This document shows, piece by piece, positions 6,810 through 13,899 of a stretch of DNA of 32,697 nt. This DNA comes from an uncultured Sutterella sp. (GTDB lineage: Bacteria > Pseudomonadota > Gammaproteobacteria > Burkholderiales > Burkholderiaceae_F). Numbering within the stretch: position 1 is the first letter of the stretch; each line of letters starts with the position of its first letter. Location of the stretch: contig CAJKCQ010000020.1 of assembly GCA_905198475.1 (NCBI GenBank), forward strand, positions 1-32,697. The letters are read 5' to 3'. Below the pieces are notes generated by a model. It ran no database searches, was not told where the DNA came from, and was given only the letters and a program-made list of their open reading frames with translations. The translations under genes and the position numbers were made by a program.

Positions 6810-7709
6810 ATGCGCATTCTTGTTCCGGTTGACGGGAGCACGAACTCCCTGAACGCGGTTTCCTTCATCGCTTCGCGCCAGACGCTTCTCGGCGGCAATC
6901 CCGAGATTGAGTTGCTCAACGTGCAGCTGCCGCTCCCCACTCGCGCCTGCCGGCTCGTCGGCCAGGACGCCATTCAGCGCTACTACGAGGACGAGGCGGA
7001 GAAGGTCTTCGAACGCGCCCGCAAGGTCCTCGAAAAGGTGGGCGTCCACGCGAGCGAATCCTTCGTCGTGGGCGAACCCGCTCCGTCGATCGCAAAGGCC
7101 GCCGAAAAGATCAACGCCGACCTGATCGTCATGGGCTCGCGCGGCCAGAGCGCCATCAAGGGCCTCTTCTTCGGCTCCGTCTCGAACGGCGTGCTCGCCG
7201 AGACGAAGTGCCCGCTTCTCGTGATCCGCGGCAAGGTTCCGACCGAGAACGACGCGCTGCGTGTGGGCATTGCGGTTGACGGCTCGAAGTACGGCCGCGC
7301 CGCCGTGCGCTATGCGATCAAGCACGTCTCGCTCTTCGGCACGGGCGCGACCTTCTACCTCGTGAACGTGGTGAGCGACTACGCCGGTGCCGTCATGCCC
7401 GACATGGCCGGCATGGCCCTTCCGGCGCTCTCCGAAGAGGAGGTGCTCGACCTGCAGCGCGAGGAGTTCAACGAAGCCGTCGATCCGCTGCGTCCCTTCT
7501 TCTCGAAGGCCGCCATCAAGCCGCGTGAAGTCTGCCTCGTCGGCAACCCCGGCGACGAGATCTCCGCCTTCGCCAAGAAGCGCAAGCTCGACATCATCGT
7601 CATGGGCTCGCACGGCTACGGCCGCTTCAAGAGCGCCATCATGGGCTCGACCGCGACCCGCATCGCCGCTTCGGGCGACGTGCCGCTCCTCGTAATCCGT
7701 CTCCCATAA
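6810..7709 (+). CDS. Tandem universal stress protein (two UspA domains)
   Basis: A 299-residue UspE-like architecture. Domain 1 covers 1-140 (VPVDGS with Asp8; nucleotide motif GSRGQSAIKGLFFGS, 109-123). Domain 2 covers about 150-297 (IAVDGS with Asp157; GSHGYGRFKSAIMGS, 266-280). Both keep the full G-2x-G-9x-G-S pattern, so both could bind ATP. The inter-domain loop near 190-220 is enriched in Met and acidic residues. I chose the ATG at 6810 because it follows GAGGAG by 7 bases and gives the standard MRILVPVDGS start; an ATG at 6795 overlaps that ribosome-binding site. A terminator follows. It probably responds to the same stress as the divergent Usp gene, but this is inferred only from the shared promoter region. 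Confidence 0.9.
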   Translation: MRILVPVDGSTNSLNAVSFIASRQTLLGGNPEIELLNVQLPLPTRACRLVGQDAIQRYYEDEAEKVFERARKVLEKVGVHASESFVVGEPAPSIAKAAEKINADLIVMGSRGQSAIKGLFFGSVSNGVLAETKCPLLVIRGKVPTENDALRVGIAVDGSKYGRAAVRYAIKHVSLFGTGATFYLVNVVSDYAGAVMPDMAGMALPALSEEEVLDLQREEFNEAVDPLRPFFSKAAIKPREVCLVGNPGDEISAFAKKRKLDIIVMGSHGYGRFKSAIMGSTATRIAASGDVPLLVIRLP

Positions 7710-7768
7710 GGGAGGCGCACCGGCACCGTTCCGGGGACTTCCCCCCCGGACGGCGGCCCAATGATCTG

Positions 7769-7804
7769 CGGCCGGGCCTCCCGCAAGGGGCGTCCGGCCG
7801 TTTT
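7769..7804 (+). terminator. Terminator after the two-domain usp gene
   Basis: CGGCCGG (7769-7775) pairs with CCGGCCG (7794-7800), with inner CCC/GGG pairing, followed by TTTT (7801-7804). Confidence 0.75.
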
Positions 7805-7868
7805 CGTCCGCGCTCCCGCCGCGAACCTCTTCGGCGCGCCGCGGCCCCGATGCGCACGGGAGGGCGCG

Positions 7869-7877
7869 TGCTAATAT
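7869..7877 (+). promoter_or_regulatory. Extended -10 promoter of the LuxR-type regulator
   Basis: TGCTAATAT has the TGn extension and a TAATAT -10. No clear -35 is present. The start site would be near 7884, leaving about 80 bases of leader. Confidence 0.5.
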
Positions 7878-7964
7878 CGGGCCCGCCCGGGATTTCCCTT
7901 AAAGCCGCGCCCGCCGGGGCGCCGCGGACCCAGGCCCCTCCGGTACACCATTCACACAGCCCTC

Positions 7965-8681
7965 ATGACCGATTCCTTCAAGAATGTTTCGGTGATGCGC
8001 GAACCCATCCGCGTCTACATCGCCGCTGAGACCTCTGAAGAGTGCGACCGCATCGCGCAGCGCCTCATGCGCGCGGACGGCATCCGCATCACCGGTACGG
8101 CCGTCACGGCCGAAGCGCTCGAAGACGCTCTGTCCTCGGGGCTCGCCGTGGACGTGCTCGTCACCGACGTGATGCTCGGGCAGACCGACATGGCGCCGGT
8201 GCTCACGCGCATCAAGCGCGCGAACGACGCGATCGACATCCTCATCTACTCGAGCCGCTCGCAGGACCCGCTCGTGATCCGCTCGATTCTCGCGGGCGCC
8301 ACGGGCTACATCCTCAAGGGCGACCAGGAGGACCTCATCACCGGCGTGCGGCTCATCCGCGGCGGCGGCTCGCCCGTCTCGCCCACGGTGGCGAGAAGCG
8401 TGCTGCGCGCCATCCACTCGCGCGGCTTCTCCGCGCCGCCCGTGCCGCAGAAGAAGCGCGATCCGAACGACAACCTGCCGCTCTCGCAGCGCGAGACGGA
8501 AATCCTCACGCTGCTCGCCAAGGGCATCTCGTTCGCCGACATCGGGCAGATCCTCTCGATCTCGCCGCACACCGTGACGGCGCACATCAAGAAGATCTAC
8601 CGCAAGCTCCAGGTGCATTCGCGCGGCGAGGCGGTCTACGAGGCCTCCTGCATGGGGATCCTCCCCGACCGGCTGCTCTAA
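7965..8681 (+). CDS. NarL/FixJ-family response regulator with atypical receiver
   Basis: The 238 residues comprise a receiver domain (about 14-135) and a LuxR-type helix-turn-helix (about 172-235; LSQRETEILTLLAKG, then IGQILSISPHTVTAHIKKIY). The phospho-acceptor is probably Asp68 in VLVTD, the switch residue Ser96 or Ser97, and the conserved lysine Lys118 in YILKGD. The two acidic residues that bind magnesium in NarL (IDDHP) align with IAAET here, so both are alanine. The protein may be poorly phosphorylated or work without phosphorylation. No sensor kinase gene is adjacent. The ATG at 7965 lacks a clear Shine-Dalgarno sequence, and ATG 7995 is an alternative. It ends tail-to-tail with moaC, overlapping by a few bases. 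Confidence 0.85.
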   Translation: MTDSFKNVSVMREPIRVYIAAETSEECDRIAQRLMRADGIRITGTAVTAEALEDALSSGLAVDVLVTDVMLGQTDMAPVLTRIKRANDAIDILIYSSRSQDPLVIRSILAGATGYILKGDQEDLITGVRLIRGGGSPVSPTVARSVLRAIHSRGFSAPPVPQKKRDPNDNLPLSQRETEILTLLAKGISFADIGQILSISPHTVTAHIKKIYRKLQVHSRGEAVYEASCMGILPDRLL

Positions 8682-9235
8682 TCAGCTCCCAACCGTTTCT
8701 GAAGAACCCGCTGCCGCTCGGACGGCGTCGGGTTCTCTGCATCAGCGCGCACCCAGCGGCCGGACTTGCCGCCCGACTTCTCAAGGAGGCACACGTCCGT
8801 GATCACCATCCCGCGGTCCACGGCCTTGAGCATGTCGTAGACGGTGAGCAGCCCCATCTCGACGGCGGTGAGCGCCTCCATTTCGACGCCCGTCTGCCCG
8901 GTGCAGCGGCACTCGACCGTGAGCACGACCTTCGAAGCGGCCTCGTCGAGCTCGAATTCAGCCGAGACGTGCGTGAGCGCGATCGGATGGCAGAGCGGCA
9001 CGAGCTCGGCCGTACGCTTGCTCGCCATGATCGCGGCGATGCGCGCCACGCCGATCACGTCGCCCTTCTTCGCCTCGCCCGCCTTCACGAGGGCGAAGGT
9101 CGAGGGGGCCATGCGGATTTCGCCGCGGGCGCGCGCGAGGCGCTCGGTTTCGGCCTTGGCGCCGACGTCAACCATGCGCGCGTCGCCCTTGTGATCGAAA
9201 TGGGTGAGTCCGTTGAAGTCGTCTTGTCCGCTCAT
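8678..9235 (-). CDS. moaC: Cyclic pyranopterin monophosphate synthase MoaC
   Basis: MoaC acts after MoaA in molybdenum cofactor synthesis, turning 3',8-cyclo-7,8-dihydro-GTP into cyclic pyranopterin monophosphate. The 185-residue protein shows the N-terminal ARMVDVGAKAET (19-30), KKGDVIGVARIAAI with the catalytic lysine (Lys57), LCHP (81-84), and TVYDMLKAVDRGM (131-143) with the Asp134/Lys137 pair. These match E. coli Lys51, Asp128 and Lys131. It is about 25 residues longer than E. coli MoaC, through short extra sequence at both ends, mainly a basic C-terminal tail. No other moa gene is nearby. Its stop codon overlaps that of the convergent regulator gene, leaving no room for a terminator. 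Confidence 0.95.
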   Translation of the reverse strand: MSGQDDFNGLTHFDHKGDARMVDVGAKAETERLARARGEIRMAPSTFALVKAGEAKKGDVIGVARIAAIMASKRTAELVPLCHPIALTHVSAEFELDEAASKVVLTVECRCTGQTGVEMEALTAVEMGLLTVYDMLKAVDRGMVITDVCLLEKSGGKSGRWVRADAENPTPSERQRVLQKRLGAD

Positions 9236-9290
9236 CGCTTGGAAACCTTTGCAAATAAATCTCTCACACGGGACTCCACCGCCCGCGGGC

Positions 9291-9296
9291 CATAAT
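9291..9296 (+). promoter_or_regulatory. Possible -10 box of bepA
   Basis: CATAAT lies 112 bases before the bepA ATG, without a recognisable -35. The divergent moaC start is about 55 bases to the left. Confidence 0.35.
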
Positions 9297-9324
9297 GAAG
9301 AACCCGCGGTCCCTTCCGGAAGGC

Positions 9325-9357
9325 CTGCCGCCGGGGGCGGAGAAGTCCGCCCGGCAG
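9325..9357 (+). other. Stable hairpin in the bepA leader
   Basis: GGGCGGA (9335-9341), loop GAAG, TCCGCCC (9346-9352), extended by CTGCC (9325-9329) with GGCAG (9353-9357) across a one-sided bulge. There is no T-run, so it is not a terminator. It would sit in the bepA 5' untranslated region if the promoter is near 9291. Confidence 0.5.
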
Positions 9358-9407
9358 ATTAGCGCATCCGGAGCGGCCCGCAAGAAACCATTCCGCTCCG
9401 CGCGCTC

Positions 9408-10910
9408 ATGCAGAAGCCCATTCAAACCGCCATTGCGCTCGCCGCCGCGCTCCTCACGGCCGCCGCGCCCGTCCCTGCCGGCGCGGCCGGCGCGCTCGAC
9501 CTCAACCTCCCCTCGCTCGGCTCGAGCGCAGATGCGGGGCTCTCGCCCCAGGACGAGTACCGGCTCGGCACGCAGATCATGGCCGAGGTGCGCGCGGACC
9601 CAACCTACCTCAATGATCCGGAGATCATGGAGTACCTCGGGCGGCTCGGCTACCAGCTCGTGAGCCACGCGCACACGAACACCTACAACTTCTTTTTCTT
9701 CCCGATCCGCGACGCCTCGCTCAACGCCTTCGCGCTTCCCGGAGGCTTCATCGCCGTGCACACCGGCACGATCATCGCCGCGCAGAGCGAGAGCGAGCTC
9801 GCCGGCGTGATGGCCCATGAAGTGAGCCACGTCGCGCAACGTCACATCGCGCGCATGATCGAGGGGCAGAGCGGCAACCTCGCGATCACGATCGGCTCGA
9901 TCCTCCTCGCGATCCTCGCGGCCCGCGCGGGCGGCAGCTCCGGGGGCAACGCCGCCGCTGCGGTCGCCATGGGCTCGCAGGCCGCGATGATCCAGTCGCA
10001 GCTCAACTACTCCCAGAACGCCGAGCGCGAGGCGGACCGCATGGGCATCGCCACGCTCTACGACGCGGGCTTCGACCCGCGCGGCATGGAGGACTTCTTC
10101 GCGCGGCTGCAGTCGAACAACCGCTACTACCGCTCGGCCGCCCCCGCGTACCTCTCGACTCACCCGCTCACGGTCGAGCGCATGGCGGACATGGAGAACC
10201 GCACGCGGCAGCTTCCGACCCGCATGCACTCGGACTCGGCCGACTTCGGCCTCATCCAGGTCCGCGCCCGGGTGCTGCAGGAGAACACCTGGGACGGGTG
10301 GACGAAGGTGAAGAAGGACTTCGAGCGCAGCCTCGCGGGCGCCTCGGGCGTGCGCGCCTGCACGCTCAACTACGGCGTCTCGGTGGCTGAAGACCGGTTG
10401 AAGAACCCCGACGCGGCCTACGCCGCAGCGCAGCGCGCGATGCGCTGCGGCATCCGTTCGGCCGTGCTCGAGCGCAACCTCACCCGCACGGCCTTCAACG
10501 CCGCAAAGACCCAGCAGGCGAAGCTCGCCGCGCTCGACGCCGCACGCGCCGCACTATCACGCTATCCGCTCTCGGCGATGATGACCGAGAACTACGTGGA
10601 CCTTCTCTACGCGCTCGGGCGCCACGAGGAGCTCATCAACTTCCTGAGGAACGGCACGGCGCTCTCGGAGGCCTCGTCGGACTACCACGCGCTTCTCGCG
10701 CGCTCCTACGAGGCGCTCGGGCGCCGCAGCCTCCAGTACATGCACACGGGCGAGATGTACGCCCGGCTCGGCGCGACCGAGGCGGCCGTCTACCAGATGA
10801 CGCTCGCGCAGAAGGCGAACGACGGGGACTTCTACACGATGAGCGAGATCGACGCGCGGCTGCGCGAGCTGCGCCGGCAGTTCGACGACGAGAAGAAGGA
10901 CCGCGGCTGA
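9408..10910 (+). CDS. bepA: Periplasmic M48 metalloprotease with TPR region, BepA/YfgC-like
   Basis: BepA-type proteins act in the periplasm on outer-membrane assembly, helping or degrading stalled substrates such as LptD. The 500-residue protein has a Sec signal peptide (1-27, ending AGAA), the zinc motif HEVSH (137-141, catalytic Glu138), the third ligand Glu208 in EREADRMG, and His252 in STHPLT, which corresponds to the regulatory histidine of E. coli BepA. Residues 160-190 are Gly/Ala-rich and hydrophobic, matching the membrane-facing loop of the family. From about 300 on, helical repeats form the TPR domain. The ATG at 9408 starts a normal signal peptide but has no clear Shine-Dalgarno sequence. 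A possible substrate gene, lptD, lies 18 kb away in this window. Confidence 0.85.
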   Translation: MQKPIQTAIALAAALLTAAAPVPAGAAGALDLNLPSLGSSADAGLSPQDEYRLGTQIMAEVRADPTYLNDPEIMEYLGRLGYQLVSHAHTNTYNFFFFPIRDASLNAFALPGGFIAVHTGTIIAAQSESELAGVMAHEVSHVAQRHIARMIEGQSGNLAITIGSILLAILAARAGGSSGGNAAAAVAMGSQAAMIQSQLNYSQNAEREADRMGIATLYDAGFDPRGMEDFFARLQSNNRYYRSAAPAYLSTHPLTVERMADMENRTRQLPTRMHSDSADFGLIQVRARVLQENTWDGWTKVKKDFERSLAGASGVRACTLNYGVSVAEDRLKNPDAAYAAAQRAMRCGIRSAVLERNLTRTAFNAAKTQQAKLAALDAARAALSRYPLSAMMTENYVDLLYALGRHEELINFLRNGTALSEASSDYHALLARSYEALGRRSLQYMHTGEMYARLGATEAAVYQMTLAQKANDGDFYTMSEIDARLRELRRQFDDEKKDRG

Positions 10911-10980
10911 GGCGGAGGCAAATCACGCTTTCCACCCCTTCGGCCGCGCCCGCAGGTATGCGAGAATAGCCGCACTTTCC

Positions 10981-11005
10981 CGCGCCCGGACCTCCTCCGG
11001 GCGCG
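10981..11005 (+). terminator. Hairpin between bepA and the ferredoxin-NADP reductase gene
   Basis: CGCGCCCGGA (10981-10990), loop CCTCC, TCCGGGCGCG (10996-11005): a perfect 10-bp stem. TTTT comes only 6 bases later (11011-11014), so it is a weak terminator candidate for bepA or a leader structure. It argues for the reductase start at 11067 rather than the ATG at 11007, which abuts the hairpin. Confidence 0.5.
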
Positions 11006-11066
11006 CATGCTTTTCATGTTCCGGCGCGCCTCTGCGGCCCTACGCAGGCGCGCGCCCCCGCAAGTC

Positions 11067-12149
11067 ATGGCTATTGAAGACTATCTCACCCTTGCCGAAC
11101 CGACCGACGAAATGATCGAAACCGACGCCGTCGTGGTCGGCGCCGGCCCCGTCGGCCTCTTCCAGGTTTTCGAGCTCGGCCTCCTTGAAATCAAGTGCCA
11201 CGTCGTGGACTCCCTGCGCACCGTCGGCGGCCAGTGCATGGAGCTCTACCCGACCAAGCCGATCTACGACATCCCGGCCGTTCCGGTGTGCTCCTCGTAC
11301 GAGCTCACGGAGAATCTCCTCAAGCAGAACCACCATTTCGGCCCGGTCTTCCACCTCGGCGAAGAAGTGACCGACGTGAAGAAGCTCGAGGACGGCACGT
11401 TCCACGTGACGACGAGCGCCGGCACGCGCTTTCACTGCAAGGTGGTGATCATCGCCGCGGGCGTGGGCTCCTTCCAGCCCCGTCCGCTGCGCGTCAAGGG
11501 CATCGAGAAGTTCGAGGGCACGCAGCTGCACTACAGCTGCAAGGATCCCTCGGTCTTTGAAGGCAAGAACGTCGTGATCCTCGGCGGCGGCGACTCCGCC
11601 CTCGACTGGACGCTCAACCTCGTCGGCAAGGCCGAGAGCGTGGTGCTCGTGCACCGCCGCGACGGGTTCCGCGCGCAGGCCGCCTCCGTCGCGAAGATGA
11701 AGGAGCTCTGCGAGAACTGGGAGATGCAGTTCGAGGTGGGTCAGGTGACGGGCTTCAGCGAAGAGGCCGGGCGCCTCACCGAGGTGGCCGTCTCCGGCGC
11801 CGACGGCGTCACGCGCCGCATTCCGCTCGACCATCTGCTCGTCTTCTTCGGCCTGCAGCCCAAGCTCGGGCCGATTGAGAACTGGGGCCTCAAGCTCGAG
11901 CGCAAGCAGATCGTGGTCGATACGGCGCGCTTCGAATCGAGCGTACCGGGCGTCTTCGCCGTGGGCGACATCAACACCTATCCGGGCAAGAAGAAGCTCA
12001 TCCTCTCCGGGTTCCACGAGTGCGCCCTCGCAGCCTTCGCCGCCTGCGACTACGTCTTCCCCGAGAAGCGCGTCTTCCTGCAGTACACGACGACGAGCCC
12101 GAAGCTGCACAAGGTGCTCGGCGTCGAGACGCCGACCTTCGACGACTGA
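11067..12149 (+). CDS. Ferredoxin/flavodoxin-NADP(+) reductase, thioredoxin-reductase-like type
   Basis: The 360-residue FAD enzyme probably moves electrons between NADPH and ferredoxin or flavodoxin. It has the FAD-binding GAGPVGLFQ (25-33), GGQCMELYP (54-62), the NADPH-binding GGGDSALDW (173-181) with HRRDGFR (196-202), and a C-terminal FAD segment FAVGDINTYPGKKKL. It lacks the redox CxxC of thioredoxin reductases, which places it in the TrxR-like FNR group. I chose the ATG at 11067 because the core begins at once (MAIEDYL). An in-frame ATG at 11007 would add 20 arginine-rich residues and overlaps a hairpin. It ends at a strong bidirectional terminator shared with mrp. Confidence 0.88.
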   Translation: MAIEDYLTLAEPTDEMIETDAVVVGAGPVGLFQVFELGLLEIKCHVVDSLRTVGGQCMELYPTKPIYDIPAVPVCSSYELTENLLKQNHHFGPVFHLGEEVTDVKKLEDGTFHVTTSAGTRFHCKVVIIAAGVGSFQPRPLRVKGIEKFEGTQLHYSCKDPSVFEGKNVVILGGGDSALDWTLNLVGKAESVVLVHRRDGFRAQAASVAKMKELCENWEMQFEVGQVTGFSEEAGRLTEVAVSGADGVTRRIPLDHLLVFFGLQPKLGPIENWGLKLERKQIVVDTARFESSVPGVFAVGDINTYPGKKKLILSGFHECALAAFAACDYVFPEKRVFLQYTTTSPKLHKVLGVETPTFDD

Positions 12150-12190
12150 CGGCTCCGGACGGGCCCCGCGCCCGTCCGCCGCTGAGACGC

Positions 12191-12230
12191 GAAACCCCCG
12201 CATCCTCGCTTGAGGACCGGGGGTTTCTTC
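12191..12230. terminator. Bidirectional terminator between the reductase gene and mrp
   Basis: GAAACCCCCG (12191-12200) pairs perfectly with CGGGGGTTTC (12218-12227), with an inner CCTC-GCTT-GAGG hairpin. T-rich flanks follow on the plus strand. Confidence 0.9.
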
Positions 12231-12254
12231 ATTCATGAGCTCCGGAAGGGAGCG

Positions 12255-13343
12255 TCAGTCGTTCTTCACCGAGATGGTGGGTATGCGCGCCGAGTAGTCC
12301 TTGCCGAGCTTCGCGACGGCGCCCGCCACCTGCATGGCGATCGCGCGGTACATGAGCGCGGCGGGGCTCTCCGGGTCCGCCGCAACCGTCGGGCAGCCGC
12401 CGTCGGCCGCGGACCGGATGTCGGCCGAGAGCGGCAGCTCGCCCAAGAGCGGCACGCCGTACTGCGCGCACATGCGCTTCGCACCGCCTTCGCCGAAGAT
12501 GTGCTCCACCTTCCCGCAGCACGGACAGATGAAGACCGACATGTTCTCGACGATGCCGAGGATCGGCACGTTCACCTTCTCGAACATGCGCAGGCCCTTC
12601 TTGGCGTCGATGAGGGCGATGTCCTGCGGGGTGGTGACAACCACGGCGCCCGTGAGGGGGGCGCTCTGCGAGAGCTGCAGCTGGATGTCGCCCGTGCCCG
12701 GGGGCATGTCGACGATCAGATAGTCGAGGTCGTGCCAGTTGGTGAGCGTGAGGAGCTGGTTGAGGGCGCCCGAGGCCATCGGCCCGCGCCAGATCATCGG
12801 CTCGTCCTCGTCCACCATGAAGCCGATCGAGTTGATCTCGAGCCCGTGCGCAACAAGCGGCTCCATGGTCTTGCCGTCCACCGTCATGGGCTGGCCGTGG
12901 GCGCCGAGCATCGTCGGCTGCGAGGGACCGTAGACGTCCGCGTCGAGCACGCCCACGCGGGCGCCCTCGTAGGCGAGCGCGAGGGCGAGGTTCGCCGAGA
13001 CGGTGGACTTGCCCACGCCGCCCTTGCCCGAGGAGACCGCGATGATGTTCTTCACGCCGGGCATCACGCGCTGCGTGCCCTGCACCTTGTGGGCGATGAT
13101 GTTCTGCTTCACGTCCACCGTCACGTCGGCGACGCCGAGCTCCTTCACGGCGCTCTCGACGGCCGTGCGGACGGAGTCGGCTGCAAAGCGCGCCGGGTAG
13201 CCGAGCTCGATGCGCACGGCGACGCCGCCCGCATCGTTCGTTTCAATGCCCTTGAGCATCCGGGTGGAGACGTAGTCGGCGCCGACCACCGGGTCGATCA
13301 GGCGCGAGAGGCGCTCCTGAACCTGAGTAGTGGAAATGGTCAT
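12255..13343 (-). CDS. mrp: Iron-sulfur cluster carrier ATPase Mrp (ApbC)
   Basis: Mrp/ApbC binds and transfers [4Fe-4S] clusters in the cytosol and hydrolyses ATP. The 362-residue protein has an N-terminal MIP18/DUF59-type domain (1-90), the deviant Walker A SSGKGGVGKST (104-114), DADVYGPSQP (134-143), VDMPPGTGD (211-219), and the cluster-binding cysteines in CPCC (273-276, using Cys273 and Cys276). The length is normal for this two-domain form. The start ATG at 13343 has no obvious Shine-Dalgarno sequence. It is divergent from metG, but a Bug receptor remnant and metG's own promoter lie between them. Confidence 0.93.
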   Translation of the reverse strand: MTISTTQVQERLSRLIDPVVGADYVSTRMLKGIETNDAGGVAVRIELGYPARFAADSVRTAVESAVKELGVADVTVDVKQNIIAHKVQGTQRVMPGVKNIIAVSSGKGGVGKSTVSANLALALAYEGARVGVLDADVYGPSQPTMLGAHGQPMTVDGKTMEPLVAHGLEINSIGFMVDEDEPMIWRGPMASGALNQLLTLTNWHDLDYLIVDMPPGTGDIQLQLSQSAPLTGAVVVTTPQDIALIDAKKGLRMFEKVNVPILGIVENMSVFICPCCGKVEHIFGEGGAKRMCAQYGVPLLGELPLSADIRSAADGGCPTVAADPESPAALMYRAIAMQVAGAVAKLGKDYSARIPTISVKND

Positions 13344-13899
13344 CTGGATGTCTGGTGGTGAAGTAGAGGTTCTCAGAGCGGACCGGCTGCGGACCGCTCC
13401 ATGCCGCCGACATTCTAGAGGACGCCCTCCCGCATCCGCCCTACGCCTTTCGTCGGCCCCGGGCGTGCCTCTTCGGAGATGCGGCCGCGGCCTTCGGCGA
13501 GGAGCTCGGCGTGAAGCTCTGGATCGACAACCGCCCGGACGCGGGCGGCGTGATCGGCGCGCGCCACGCCGCCCATTCCGTGCCCGACGGGCGCACCTTC
13601 GGGCTCGCGAAGAAGGGCGCGGAGCCGCGCCCCGAAACGCCCGAGGAGTTCGCGCGCTTCATCGCCGCCAAGCGTCCCAAGTGGGCGCGCCTCGTGCGGG
13701 CGCTCGCGGCGGACCGCGCGGTCTGACCGCAAGGGGGCCGAGCCCCGCACAAACGCCCTGCCGGCGGGGCGCCGGAGGCGGGAAAATGTTAAATTCTCGC
13801 CCGCAATTCATTTCTGCCGCAGCGTCCCGGCCGCCCGCGGGCTTTCATTCGGCCCGCACGTCCGCACGTCTGCCCATCCCCCTATCGCGACAAAGAACA
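13344..13899. promoter_or_regulatory. Intergenic region mrp-metG (556 bp)
   Basis: It holds the Bug receptor relic (13478-13726), a hairpin GCCCCGC/GCGGGGC (13742-13748 with 13764-13770), and an extended -10 element TGTTAAATT (13787-13795) that is the likely metG promoter about 100 bases before its ATG. I see no convincing mrp promoter in 13344-13477. Confidence 0.5.
13478..13726 (+). pseudogene. Internally deleted Bug/TctC-type solute receptor remnant
   Basis: In one frame, residues decoded from 13478 read AAAAFGEELGVKLWIDNRPD, then AGGVIGARHAAHSVPDGRTF. This is the typical early part of tripartite tricarboxylate (Bug/TctC) receptors (ENRPGAGG...IGA...APDGYT). From about 13634 the frame reads ETPEEFARFIAAKRPKWARL, the typical extreme C-terminus of the same proteins. 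About 200 central residues are missing between 13600 and 13634, and no signal peptide or initiating ATG is found upstream. Only a GTG at 13511 could start it. The frame ends with TGA at 13726. It therefore looks like the relic of a large in-frame deletion. Intact members are periplasmic binding proteins for organic acids. Confidence 0.75.

Noticed and set aside
13415..13750. Minus-strand open frames over the Bug relic
   Set aside because: Only the plus frame shows the two receptor signatures; the minus frames are compositional shadows.
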